From the NCBI GenBank assembly GCA_900660155.1, contig CABFPE010000037.1:2028035-2092034 (forward strand): a stretch of DNA of 64,000 bases, in the 5' to 3' direction. Below the pieces are notes generated by a model. That model did not search any database, had not been told where the DNA came from, and saw only the letters and a program-made list of their open reading frames with translations. Origin of the DNA: Hofstenia miamia. Taxonomy: Eukaryota > Xenacoelomorpha > Acoela > Hofsteniidae. Both the position numbers and the translations under genes were made by a program. This document shows positions 49,496-62,399 of this stretch, one piece after another (positions within the stretch are counted from its first letter, which is position 1; each line of letters opens with the position of its first letter).

Positions 49496-49993
49496 CATGC
49501 CCTGGGTGGAGCACATTGTGTTTTTGTTACCAGTACACATTAACTGGTGGGCGGATCGCGATAAAATTTTATTACTTGTCAAGTTTTATATCGGATCAGA
49601 AACTACTAAAAAAATTTGATCAACAGTATTTTTTTCAGCATACAGTCAGATACTTTTTTAATTTTAGCTGTGCTTCCCCAAATAGTGTTTCCAATTGAAT
49701 ATTTTTTCTCATTGTTGAATTCTTTATATCAATATTGTTTTTGAAATACAATTTTTGCTCCGCACCTTTGATAAAAATTCACATGTTGTCTAATAATTCT
49801 TAAATTTACAATAAAGAAGACAATTAAATTATTGACATATTTCATGACGTCATCACATAACAGCAAATAATTTTGAAATTTTTGCAAAAGCCTAACTAAA
49901 AAGATATGGTAACTCTGGCCAAAATTGGATGTTAATCGGTAAATCATATTAAATGTCGTAGAGTTGGAGCAATATGTGCTCCACCTGTGGTGT
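49496..49993. mobile_element. Possible TTAA-type MITE
   Basis: The left end, CATGCCCTGGGTGGAGCACA after TTAA, and the right end, complemented GACACCACAGGTGGAGCACA before CTAA, share GGTGGAGCACAT as an inverted repeat near both tips. One TTAA is intact, the other eroded. About 500 bp, no coding. Lies just downstream of exon 13. Confidence 0.5.
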
Positions 49994-51536
49994 CTAAGGA
50001 CCTCACAAGCTTGGGGCTGATAGGGTTAACCGTGCGCCAATGTCTTCATTAAGGCATTAGGAGGTGCACTGCCTGAATGATATATTTATTGAAGGATGAA
50101 AATTTATTTTATATAACTCCTTGAGTTTCTTCGAAATTTTGTATTCTAGTCAATGGATCCATTTCAGTGCATGTTTGTTTTTGACCTTCTCTGTTTTGTT
50201 TGATCCGTGATTAGACGCATATTTAGATACCAACAGTTGTGGATTCTCTCCTATCGTAAAATGCAAGTGACCGTTGAAATTTGATTGTTTTTAAACGTGC
50301 ACTGCTTGTTTTAAGATTTACAATTTCATTTATATATTCAGCAGGAAGGCTTTTAAAGAAAACTAGTTTACAATTTGTTAACCAAGTCATTTATTATGGA
50401 GAATATGCGAGATCAGAATAACATGCAGAGTTTTCATGTTTATACAATTATTCAAAATTCGTTTGTAAGCCTGTTATATAGTTTAAAGGCTTGGTTTCCT
50501 GAGTGATCGTAAAAGCTGAATACATTTACTAGTTGGATGAAAACTATCTCCTAATTATTATTTAGTGCTATTTATGTTGCACAAACTTCTTACTCAGGGT
50601 CATGGCTAAGGAGAGGGGGCAGGGGTGGCATGGCCTTCCATGTCGAGGCATTTTTCCCTCCTTGCAACCTCGATACAAAACCCTAAAGTATTTATTCCAA
50701 TATTCTGCAACTAAGTTAGAGTGAAAATATTTTAGTGAAAATATACCAAATACTAATGCCATTCTAATGAAAAAAAATCTCTCTGAAGAAGTAAGAAATT
50801 ATTTCAGATAAGTGAAACTATGATTAACTTATTGTATGCCCCTTAACTTGCAAATGCAAGCCACTGTCCTGGTCTTACTGTATTCAATCCTGATGGATGA
50901 CATATTCAATACACTATTGAATTTAGCTCCACCGTGTTATTGTAATTTGTTTTAATCTATTGATGCTAAAATTTACTGGTGCTATAGTTTTAGGACTTAA
51001 ATATTTTTGTTGGAAAGCCTTCAAACTCGATAATGGAGGTATATTGCATTATGTTCACTGCTTCAAATGTGTGCCGTTGAGCTGTTTCTCGGTTATTCTT
51101 CTTCTCAGCATGTGCATGCCTACTAACTATTTGCGTTTCCACAGTTTTAGCTAACTTTGCCACGCATTACGTGCAGTTATTGGTTTCAATTTTTACATAA
51201 TAGTTAATAGCATTCCTGTAGTCGGCTTTTACATATTGGTAGTTTCAATTACCAATTGTCATGTAGTACATAAAATATTTACTTTTGCACTCATATGTGC
51301 ACCGGAATCTAATTTACACTAGATCTGCTTAGAAATTAAATTTTTTATTTTAGTATGAATCTGAACCGAATATTATGTTAGTAAGGTGATCTTAAATGGG
51401 TAGTGGTGATTCTACTGTTAACTTAACAATGGGATCTTAGATATGTATTGCATTTCATACAAACACGGATATGAGATTTCTTGAAATTCATCAAATATCA
51501 ATGAAGTAAAACTATATAAGACATTCGCATTCCAAA
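49994..51536. other. DNA downstream of exon 13, nothing recognised
   Basis: AT-rich. A GC-rich patch near 50590-50660 looks like a fragment of a CAGTGGCG-type element. No exon found. Confidence 0.4.
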
Positions 51537-51878
51537 TAGTGTTCTGCCGCCATGGCCGCTGCTACGGCTTAGCCGCGGCAAACGGCCGGCTGCGACCAAG
51601 AATTTTCTTTTACGATCAACATTTTGGTTAGATGAATTTCTAAGCATTTTGATGAATAATTTATTCCATTATTTTTGTTTGCATTTTTGTATTTAAAACT
51701 TATTCGCTTTGACCATTTTCGTAAATGTTCGAACTATGAGCATGTTTTAATCGTTCAATTGAAAATTGCAGCATTTTTCGTACTAGTATTAATAAACGGC
51801 TAACGATAGGCTACGGCTAAAGCAAAATTTATTTTGCACTGCCTGCAACGGAGAAATTGCTTTGGCCGCATAACACTA
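51537..51878. mobile_element. hAT-like MITE, TAGTGTT family
   Basis: 342 bp beginning TAGTGTTCTGCCGCC and ending GGCCGCATAACACTA, bounded by a perfect 8-bp duplication ATTCCAAA. GC-rich ends surround an AT-rich core shared with the 41.5-kb copy. Confidence 0.92.
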
Positions 51879-54230
51879 ATTCCAAATTGTAGGATATAGT
51901 CAATTATGATTGCGGTTTTTCTTCATGTATGTGTAGATGTATTTATTCTTATTCCTCAGCTTAAAGATTTGCAGATCTTCCAAGATTTTGTAGTAATTGT
52001 TTTTGTCTTTGTTAATGTCTACTTCGGTATAATTTAACTAAGTGATCCTTGATTTCCGGTTGTGATAGTATTTTGAAAGAACCAATCAGGCAAAGTAGAG
52101 ATTATTTATTTATTTACAGTTTATAAGTTGTTCAGGAAGTTTCTGTTGACTAGTGCAAGACGCATAACAGCAATTTTTTGCATTTTTTTATATTTTAGTC
52201 GTAATTGTTTAAACAAATTATGATGAATTTAGGTCTGTAGTCAACAAACAGTCCCTAAGATCGCCTTTAGATGTTACTTTGAGTTTGACAAAAATTTGCG
52301 ACATCTTCTTCTATTGGGCCGAACGTTTATTGTCGACCAACAAACTTTCCATCTAGTTCACAAGTTGAAATCCGCAGATTTGTTTTCGTCAGACACAAGG
52401 AGAGCTTATTAACCACCATGATGATTAAATGACGAAATCAACTCCAAGAAAAACTTAATAGTCAGCCTCGAGCCTCATGTGCAGGATTTGATAATGCTGT
52501 TCACGAGTTTTCATTTTATAAAACGAAATTCAATGAAATTTTATGTGTGCTTCCAACATATGAAAAAATGTTCATTTAATAAAATATAATGCATACACTG
52601 CATATCAATGGTTAGAACCAAGGGTGGTAATATGTGCAGATTTTCATACCCAACACTTTTCTAATAAGAATATTATCCACAGCATTCAAATCTATATGAA
52701 AATTATAACTTGAATCCTAACGAATTTACTGTAGATTATAAAATTTTTGTTCCGTTTTGGTAGGTCAATATCGATATTCTGTGTACTTCAAAGTTAAGAA
52801 ATTTTTCCCACCCTTATGATCAAAATTGCAAATCACCCACATATTCTACCTTAAATCATCTTTAATCGGCATCCACAACCGCGTGAGTGTGGATCCATTA
52901 ACCCATAATCAATCTTCATTTTACCATTCTTGTATTGAACTGATCCCGCAGGACTCTTTCGTGAAGCTTTTGCAAATTAGGCCATTTCAAACTAAACCCA
53001 ATCCAAACTAATTTACATACAGATATCTCACAAGATCAAAATTAGCAAAATAAAGTCATCCTTTGTATAGAATTTAATTTCAATCAATTTTCAACCCTTT
53101 CAGAATTTTTTATTTCCCGTACAGGTTAAACCAACCTGTTTTTTTCTTTCACAGTAGTCCCTGTAAAGTCCATTTTCATGATTGCCGACTACAGTCTATC
53201 TCAGCAGTTAATCACAGATTTCACTTAGTGCATGGTCTTGCACTGTTAACAATCGGCAACTTTTACAGCATTCTTCAACCTTTAATCCACTCTTCTTTTT
53301 TTTAGTTCACCAACTTAATTTGTTTTTGCATGAAACTCACAACACTTCAATCATCGTGAAAATACACATTTTATAGGCTTTGTCCCATAAATTTTGATTT
53401 CTACATTTTCATATTACGGTTCAATCCAGCTTTTTTCGTCTTCTATTATGTCAGTTTTTTATTCAATTTTTGAAACAGAAAATTATTTTGCAGAAATAGT
53501 TTATATTTTGACCGTTTTTTGCTCAGACTCACTCGTGGCTTACCTTAAACAGTTTTTACCTGGAAAGTCTCTCTCGGCAGAAGCTTCAGAATGATGGCCT
53601 TTGCCTAATAAATTCCAACAGTATTTTTTGTGTATATCAACTAAGTTCAGCAGCGTTGAGAGCTTATACCAAATCAACATTTTCAGAATCTACAGTATAT
53701 TCCAACGAGACCCAAATGTTTTTATAGTCAATATATTTAAATACCACAATGTTTGCATTGTGAGGATGATTTAACAGTATCATCAAAAAACTGTATCTAG
53801 GCTGAATTGCCTTATAGACAGTGAATCGCTACTTGTCAGATGTGGCCCTGTCTATGGCACAGTTCTGGTCATCACTGATTATTGGTGCGAATCAATTGAC
53901 CACATCAACCCCGTATTGCCGTTATAAATCATCCAGCGTTTGTTTAATTCATGATTAGAATGCCAGTGTATGTATGATTAAGTTAAGGGCATATATAGAC
54001 TGACAATCATCTAGTGTAATTTCATTTGTATTATGAAAAACAAGCTATTTTGCAATGTTTAGAATGCCAATTCACCATGAAGTTAACAGAAATAGTAGTT
54101 GCTGCATATTTCTTTAATTCTTCTCTTCATTAACAGGTTATACCATTTCCAAAACTCAAGCATTGAAAACGAAATTTGAAGCATCTCAATGACATAGTGG
54201 CCTGCAAAAGGCTATTTTTCCTTTTCGCTT
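51879..54230. other. AT-rich DNA, nothing recognised
   Basis: Chance-length open frames only. I looked for the RasGRF CDC25 domain here and did not find it. Confidence 0.4.
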
Positions 54231-54711
54231 TCATAAGTTCTCAACATCAACAAAATTATCGCGATCGCTGCAGGCACTAAGAATGAGAACAAGTCCAGTT
54301 CGAAGTTCCTTCATGGAAGATCGAAATGTATATCCATTTGTCAATTTAACTTGATAAGTTTCAGGAAGTAATTGTTCATTTACTTTTCTGACTAGATTGT
54401 TTACATATGTCGCATCGTCTTTATCCGGGAGAAATGGGTAACTAGATTGCATTGCTATCTGCAATACTGTTTCCCTTAGATGAACTATGGATTCAATGCC
54501 CTGCATTGGTTCATTTTCTTCTATTTCTGGAGTAACGCTACTAACATTTCACCAATGGTTTCTGAATAATCTTCATCATTATTATTCTGTTCAAAATCAC
54601 AAATCATGTTTTCGACATGCACAAGGCAGACATGTTCAGAGAAAAACCCTTTCAGATCTGTGACTAGTGGAAGATTCATTGAGCCACTGTGATATATGTC
54701 TTCATTCTAGC
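54231..54711 (-). pseudogene. Unrecognised broken ORF
   Basis: Minus strand. From 54705 a frame gives EDIYHSGSMNLPLVTDLKGF, FSEHVCLVHVENMICDFEQ and EDYSETIGEML. A frameshift near 54545 then leads into a second frame: VTPEIEENEPMQGIESIVHL, RETVLQIAMQSSYPFLP, YVNNLVRKVNEQLLPETYQ, FRSSMKELRTGLVLILSACS, ending at a TAA after DVENL. The residue mix is protein-like rather than AT noise. I do not recognise the family; a transposon protein or a decayed host exon are both possible. Confidence 0.45.
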
Positions 54712-54742
54712 AATTTCCTACCACGATAATATTTTATTTTAA

Positions 54743-54966
54743 CACTAGAATTAAGGTTATTCCTTGAGGCTTGTTTGGAACAAGCACTCTTCATTTTAAA
54801 ATTTCATGCAAAAAGGATTAAAAAATTCATATATACATGTAGAAATCAATTGGATGATCAACATCTATGAAGACTAAACCACATTGTTCGGTTTAATATA
54901 CATGAATTATTAACCAAATGAAATGTGTGTTTTGGGTCGAAACGACAAACATTCATAATTCTAGTG
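54743..54966. mobile_element. piggyBac-like MITE, CACTAGAA family
   Basis: 224 bp flanked by TTAA on each side. The left end is CACTAGAATTA and the right end complemented is CACTAGAATTAT. The interior is AT-rich and unlike the other two family members. Confidence 0.85.
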
Positions 54967-55257
54967 TTAATGCTATTGTTATATATTTCTAAAACATGTA
55001 GGTTTCCTTTAAGCAAAATCTAAATATATTTTCTAATCATTTCCAGGTATTTAGCTACCAAATTTCAGATGTCCAGGAAAGCTAAAAATGCAAAAGAATT
55101 GATATATTTTAGCATATTAATTAATACTTTTGTTTTACAACTTCGGTAACAATTTCAAGCTATTAAGGGCTTAAGTGCATGTTGTATTTAAGTTCATAAT
55201 ATTCAAATTAGTCTGACTAGAAATTTATAAATACTAATCTCCCTCTATCTGTGTATA

Positions 55258-55283
<26 letters not shown>
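55258..55283. repeat. (TA)n microsatellite
   Basis: TA run at the left side of a 390-bp stretch rich in TGACCCAGT/CCCAGTTGACCC words. Confidence 0.93.
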
Positions 55284-55288
<5 letters not shown>

Positions 55289-55663
55289 AAGTTACCCAGT
55301 TTATCCTGCTTAAAAACAATCCCCAGTTGACCCGGTTGTACATATCTACTTTGACTACATTACATCAGTCGTCGGAAAATACACGTAATGTAACCCCAGT
55401 AAAACCATTATTTCTTCCAGGTTGAATATTTCATGTATCACATTGCAACATTTTCACGTTTCAATACGGTGTACTTTCTAATACTTTCTAACGTTTTTTG
55501 ATTAACTCTTCATAATTGCATTTTGTTAAATAATCTTTTTGACCATTCTATTGCTAAACTGTACTTTTTTATTTATCCAGAGAACAAATTTTGACTCAGT
55601 TCACCCAATTAAAAAAGTGACCCAGTCGTAAAAAAAATCCGACCCGAGACTCATTTACAACTT

Positions 55664-55665
<2 letters not shown>
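55284..55665. repeat. GACCCAGTT-rich dispersed repeat bracketed by (TA)n
   Basis: Contains CCCAGTTGACCCGG near 55323 and TTTTGACTCAGTTCACCC and GTGACCCAGTCG near 55590-55630. Lies exactly between two TA tracts, suggesting an insertion into TA repeats. No coding. Confidence 0.45.

Positions 55666-55700
<35 letters not shown>
55666..55700. repeat. (TA)n microsatellite
   Basis: TA run at the right side of the GACCCAGTT-rich stretch. Confidence 0.93.
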
Positions 55701-55701
<1 letters not shown>

Positions 55702-57517
55702 GATTTGTAGTAATAATCATACATGGCATTATATTCAGAGTACCTTTTGTTTAATATTGTGAAATCTGCCCTTCCATATAGAGACGTCTTTGGTGCGAAG
55801 TTTTTTAATCAATTTATCATGTTAGTAAGGATGGAGAATGTGAACATTAAAATAGTTAACATTTCGCAGTTGCCAATTCATCAACTGGGTTGTGTTTTCA
55901 CCCCAACTGCTAAGTACCCGTTCGTTTGCAATCCATGTTGTACGCGTGCATTTAGACTTGTATCTTCTGAACAAACTCAATGAAGCAATCCAATTTATTC
56001 AAAATCTACCCAAAAATTTTTTTTGCATACAATGCAGTTGAAATTGACGAGTGACATTTATTGAAAACTTTCACTGGGGCAGTTCTTTGAGATATTATCT
56101 CTTAGAGAAAAAAATTTAAATATCTTTAGAGATTGTATTATCACCTATCAACGTTTGAATCCAAAGCTTTAACGTATTTTAGTTCATAAAAAAATATTTA
56201 CATCAAGCATTTTAAATGTTGACAGATAATTTAATGTGGAGTTGTCATCGAACGACTGTGAAACTTAGGAAGGATGGAATTTTGGTTTATTATTAGTAAT
56301 GTTTAATATGTGAAACGACGTTTTGCAATTTGATTTTTGGCAAAATGACGTTTTCAAACGACAGCCATTAATTATCTTTTTCCACAAGATTAAGCATTTT
56401 TTCACTGATGCGTACAATTTAATTATAAACTTTCATCCTTTAAGTGACTAGTTAACCGCGTTCTTATTTTGCCATTTCTTTTTCAAACGTAGTTAATTTT
56501 GCCGTACTTCCTGTCGACGTCGCAAACAAAATAAAGGTTGTTCTATAATTTTAGATTGATGGATTATAGAGTGTAGCATTTTTTATGGAGTATTATTCAA
56601 TAGAAATGCTTAAAAGTTTTACATATATATTTTATCTATAAAATATTTATAGTGCACAATGTCTACCGGTATTATTTGCTTAATTAATAAACTTTCTTGT
56701 TCTTTCATGTTTTTTTGCTAATTAATGTTCAAATCAAAAAATTAGCTACAAGCAATTTTTCAATTTCCAGATAATCGTCTGTTCTTTTTAATCCCTTTTC
56801 CTATATCAAAGATATAAATGATTTTTTATGATTAGTTTAATACCATCTTCTTTTTTCTTTAATTAGTTTTTCGATGCAGTCTTTCTAGTAATTTCATAAA
56901 ATATAATGTATTTTCAAAGTTTGTTAATAAATTTCTAGTGTATGATCTTTTATATACTGAATGAATAATGCAAAAAATGTTTAATCCAATAAATAAATTA
57001 ATTTAAAGTTTGAAGCGATATTTTTGGATAATTTTATAGCATTTCATAGTAAAACGTCACTTTGAAAATATGCATGTTTTATCGAAATCACGACTTAAAT
57101 TTTGTAAATTACTTCTCTGGGATTTTATAAATAAAAGATTAATTACGTTTTTTAGTGGGTCTCGGAGTATTTGAATATTTAAATATTTTACAACATTCAA
57201 ATGTTCATCATTTTTTAAATGAGTTTAATTACTCTTTGTTTCATATCCTCGTAGATTATAAAAATACGTCCAAGTCTAATCATGATCATCATCATTTCAT
57301 CACTTAATTGACGGATATCAATCACCATAGAGTTCAAATTAATTAACTACAGTGCTGTGCAAAGCTAACAGCATCTCTATTAATATATATCACTTAAGTT
57401 AATAGTGTTTCTGCATTCATATTACATAATTTAATTTAATCTTCAATTACTATGTAAGACTTCTTAATGTTCGCAGAAGCACTAAAGTTTTGAATGATAT
57501 TTTTTTAAAACAGTATC
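55701..57517. other. AT-rich DNA, nothing recognised
   Basis: An 86-codon frame at 55723-55983 (+) shows no family features. No RasGRF exon seen. Confidence 0.4.
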
Positions 57518-57927
57518 CAGTGGCGGCACAGTAAATTTGGGGCTCGGTACGAAGTTGGAAGGAAAGGGGGTTGGCAACCCGCATACCTCCAATTTTATGT
57601 ACTATATTTTCAGTAACCGTTTTGATGTATATTAGATACTTTATAATAAATATTTTGTACCTGAATATCTATTGAGCCTCCAGTATTGTCTAAAATTGCT
57701 TATTAAAGATATTTTTTAAATTTTTGGGCTCCAATTTTTTAGCTATATTTATAGAACTACTTTGATATTTTGATATGTCAGGGCACTAAAAGGCTCCAAA
57801 TTCCAAGCTTGGGGCCCCCAATTTGTTTAAAATTGCCTATAATTGGGTTTATTTTTATTTTTCGTGAATAAAAATTTTTATTGAAATTTGTGGACCCGGT
57901 CCTGCCGGTCCCCTCATGACGCCACTG
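57518..57927. mobile_element. MITE-like element, CAGTGGCG ends
   Basis: 410 bp from CAGTGGCGGCAC to GACGCCACTG. The short inverted ends are like those of the 32.6-kb element; the interior repeats GGGGCTC/GGGCTCC motifs. No target duplication is readable. Confidence 0.6.
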
Positions 57928-58841
57928 ACGCAATATGTTTGAACGCTACAGCTGTTTATGCTCTCAATATTTACAGCCAGAAATCGCTGCCCAATGTTTG
58001 GTTGGTGTTTTACATAAAATTATTGTATTCACTCGATGATTGCAAATACCACAAATTGGCAACCATTCAAAGTTTTTCGTCATTTGAATTTAAAAAGCAA
58101 ATAGAGCGAAATTGTTTATTTATAAACACTGATACGGTGGAAAAGTTAGTAGATCAAGTATCTCACCGGAAGCATTTTGACCCATTATCGTGAAAACGCG
58201 TTTCTCAATGACCCAGTATTTGCTCTGGTTATTAAACTAATAAGAATAATTTCGATTTGCTAAGTGAAAATCTATCAACAGAATTCGCTCATTGCTAAAT
58301 GTAAATCCTTTATAACCTTAAAAGTCTAGCAATGAAATTCGATGTTGAAGGTTTGAGCAATATTATTTAAATGTTAATCCCTTGAACTTTAATTATTAAA
58401 TGCTCGCCGCGATTTGCACAGTCTAAAGTTCCCCTTGCGAAATATTGTAAGTATAAGTAGTTTTAAAATTCAAGTTTCGTAAGATAGTCCGAGCCCGGTT
58501 TAAAGATTAGAAAATTTTTGCACGAACCAGGACTAATATATGATAAAACTTTTTTAAAGTTTGTTCAAATATTTTTTTTTGAATGTCATAGACTGACAAC
58601 CATACTCCAGCGAGAAAATTATCTGTATCAGATATATGATAGCAATTGACTGGAGTTTGATGTGGAATTCTGCAGAAAAAAATTATCGATAAGCTCAAAT
58701 GTTCATTAAGCCTCCATTTTTCATGTGTAATGATGCCCTTAAACTTTAAATCAGTGATTGACCTTCAAAAATATTAAAAATATTTATCTCCAAATTTTGC
58801 AATATATCAATTCAATTGTTTTTTTTGTTCAAGAACTATTT

Positions 58842-58887
<46 letters not shown>

Positions 58888-59519
58888 AGTGAAATAAATA
58901 TATTAATGTCTCAAAATATATTTTGCTTTATTTAAATTATTTAAAGTACAAACCTTTTTTCCACATTCACAAAAGAATTTGGTTTTAGCAAAGGTAGCCA
59001 TTTCTTATTCAATTCCTATGGTCTTGCACTAAGTCCTGGCAATCAAAAATGATTCATCTGATTCATAAATATCTGTCATATGCAGATATCGTTTTCAATG
59101 TATTGTAAGTGGTAGTTGTTCAATACTTGACGTTTTATTTTAACTATCAAGTTTATTTTTGGAAGAAAACATGTAGCAACTTCTATCAGTTTTTTAAGTG
59201 AAATCCTAGATATTTAAATATTTATTTACCGAAATTTGAGAAACCTTCAAAATTAAAACAGTTTCAAAAACCTGAACTATAATTGAACAAAATACATAAT
59301 TATAAACAAACATTTGATTTCTTTTAATATGCATTCTAGTATTGTAATATTGAGAATGAAGAAACAAATTTATTATTGAACATCTTAGAAAATTATCCAC
59401 TAAGTAATCAAATAATTATATTAATTTATATATATATTTATTGCGTATATTACATTCATAAAAATATACATAATAAATTGCATTTGGAAAATATTTTTAC
59501 ATTTTATGATGTGGTTAAT
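57928..59519. other. AT-rich DNA, nothing recognised
   Basis: Includes a (TA)n tract at about 58847-58888. The open frame ending at 58193 (+) begins inside the 57.5-kb MITE and is not recognisable. Confidence 0.4.
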
Positions 59520-61262
59520 AATATAAATAATGAATTCAACTTACTTATTTTATAGTAAATGTTCCTATTTTTTCACAATTTTTTAATATAAATAATGAAT
59601 TCAACTTACGTATTTTAAAATAAATGTTCCTATTTTTTCCCAATTTTTTAATATAAATAATGAATTCAACTTACGTATTTTATAGTAAATGTTCCTATTT
59701 TTTCACAATTTTTTAATATAAATAATGAATTTAAGTTACGTATTTTATAATAAATGTTTTTATTTTTTCGCAATTTTTAATATAAATAATGAATTCAACT
59801 TACGTATTTTATAGTAAATGTTCCTATTTTTTCACAATTTTTTAATATAAATAATGAATTTAAGTTACGTATTTTATAATAAATGTTTTTATTTTTTCGC
59901 AATTTTTAATATAAATAATGAATTCAACTTACGTATTTTATAATAAATGTTCTTATTTTTTAGAATTTTTCAATATAAGTAATGAATTCAACTTACTTTT
60001 TTTATAGTAAATTTTCCTCTTGTTTACAATTTTTCAGTATAAAAAATGAATTCAACTTACGTATTTTATAATAAATGTTCCTATTTTTTAAAATTTTTTA
60101 ATATAAATAATAAATTCAACTTACTTTTTTTATAGTAAATTTTCCTCTTTTTCACAATTTTTAAATATAAATAATGAATCCAACTTACTTATTTTATAGT
60201 AAATGTACTATTTTTTCACAACTTTTTAATATAAATAATGAATTAAACTTACGTATTTTATAATAAATGTTCCTATTTTTTCCACAACTTTTTAATATAA
60301 ATAATGAATTCAACTTACGTATTTTATAATAAATGTTCCTATTTTTTCCCAATTTTTAATATAAATAATGAATTCAACTTACGTATTTTATAATATATGT
60401 TCCTATTTTTCCATAATTTTTTAATATAAATAATGAATTTAAGTTACGTATTTTATAATAAATGTTTTTATTTTTTCGCAATTTTTAATATAAATAATGA
60501 ATTCAACTTACGTATTTTATAATAAATGTTCCTATTTTTTCACAATTTTTAATATAAATAATGAATTCAACTTACGTATTTTATAATAAATGTTCCTATT
60601 TTTTCACAATTTTTAATATAAATAATGAATTCAACTTACGTATTTTATAATAAATGTTCCTATTTTTTCACAATTTTTAATATAAATAATGAATTCAACT
60701 TACGTATTTTATAATAAATGTTCCTATTTTTTCACAATTTTTTAATATAAATAATGAATTCAACTTACGTATTTTATAATAAATGTTCCTATTTTTTCAC
60801 AATTTTTTAATATAAATAATGAATTCAACTTACGTATTTTATAATAAATGTTCCTATTTTTTCACAATTTTTTAATATAAATAATGAATTCAACTTACGT
60901 ATTTTATAATAAATGTTCCTATTTTTTCACAATTTTTTAATATAAATAATGAATTCAACTTACGTATTTTATAATAAATGTTCCTATTTTTTCACAATTT
61001 TTTAATATAAATAATGAATTCAACTTACGTATTTTATAATAAATGTTCCTATTTTTTCACAATTTTTTAATATAAATAATGAATTCAACTTACGTATTTT
61101 ATAATAAATGTTCCTATTTTTTCGCAATTTTTAATATAAATAATGAATTCAACTTACGTATTTTATAGTAAATGGTCCTATTTTTTTAAATTTTTTAATA
61201 TAAATAATGAATTCAACTTACTTTTTTCATAGTAAATTTTCCTATTTTTCACAATTTTTTAA
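59520..61262. repeat. 64/65-bp minisatellite array
   Basis: About 27 head-to-tail copies of a 63-65 bp AT-rich unit (AATATAAATAATGAATTCAA, CTTACGTATTTTATAATAAA, TGTTCCTATTTTTTCAC). Copies in the centre (about 60480-61110) are nearly identical; those at both edges are diverged, the usual pattern of unequal exchange. Confidence 0.96.
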
Positions 61263-61950
61263 AGTATTTGATGTAAACACCATGCAGAAAACGTATTTTT
61301 TAGAATTATGTTTAGCAATGGTCTTGATTCTATTCTTAAAAACTATTACCATTGATTTGCTAACTTAGGTTTTTCTACTACTTCGGCCACTGTGCAATGG
61401 TTCTTTGGCCAATTATTTCTAGCAAAAACATGGGTTCCTTCCAATCTGTTAAAAACACAGAAGTTCAAGTCGGGTTTTTTTTATTTCAAATGAAATTTAT
61501 ATTGCAAATTTTTAAATTCTTTTTAGCGCCAAATGACAGTTCAATTGAAAATGAAATATAGTGGCTTTTTAATTATTTCCGCTATCTTTTGAATCATAAA
61601 TATTTTTGACAATTTGACAGATTAAATATAGTCACGAATTCCAATAATAATATAACTTTATTTCCAATGTAATTAATCTCTCGATAACGTAGATAAATTC
61701 CAAACGGTTTTCTCCACATTTCCTAAGAAATTGAAAAATTCCTGGATATTGACACATCTATGGTTCAGTTCGCTCTCATTTAAAGGCGAAAAGGTGCGTT
61801 GACCCATGCCTGAAGAACAAAAAAGTATTAACTAGTTTTCAATGAAGACATGATTTCTTAAAAAATTGAAGTTTTTTTCATACCTAATGTTCAAGAGGTC
61901 TACATTTATTCATACCCCATGGGAGCAACAATTAGTCTCCACTGTTTTTT
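61263..61950. other. AT-rich DNA with dispersed repeat copy
   Basis: Holds dispersed repeat copy B; otherwise nothing recognised. Confidence 0.4.
61520..61690. repeat. Dispersed repeat, copy B
   Basis: Diverged, same-orientation counterpart of the 33.9-34.1 kb repeat (TGGCTTTTTAATTATTTCCG, then GACAATTTGACAGATTAAAT). Confidence 0.65.
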
Positions 61951-61954
61951 TTAT

Positions 61955-62368
61955 GCAGCTATTGCAGACCGAGGACAACGCAATAATATATATATATATA
62001 TATATACTGTCTCTTATACCAATCTAGATGTGTATAAGAGACAGGTGATATGAAGGAACTACAGATAAACTATACACATTGTAAATAATTTAACCCAGCT
62101 ACAAGATTTTCAAGGTGTAGAAAATAATCACAACTGACAAAGGAAAGAACCTGGAGTAAAATTGAGAAAGAAAATAAATTGATAAAAACGGTAAATGAAA
62201 ATGCCTCTTATCTACAGAAAGCGCTGAAAAATTTCAAAATTGCGTTTTAAGTGAAATTTTAATGGGTAGACGGAGCATAAAGCAATTGATGTTCTCATTC
62301 TTTAATGGCTAAATGTCTAAACTGTCTGTGAAAATGGGATCGCCTTAAAAGCAATGCGCTGGTATTTN

Positions 62369-62399
<31 letters not shown>

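Noticed and set aside
54134-54190. Acceptor-like site followed by VIPFPKLKH, considered as a RasGRF exon
   Set aside because: A stop follows within ten codons, the other frame is also short, and there is no CDC25 similarity.
57518-57927. An 8-bp target duplication for the CAGTGGCG element
   Set aside because: The flanks ACAGTATC and ACGCAATA match at only about half of positions, so no duplication is claimed.
57888-58193. A 101-codon + strand frame
   Set aside because: It starts inside a MITE-like element, and its downstream part resembles no family I know.
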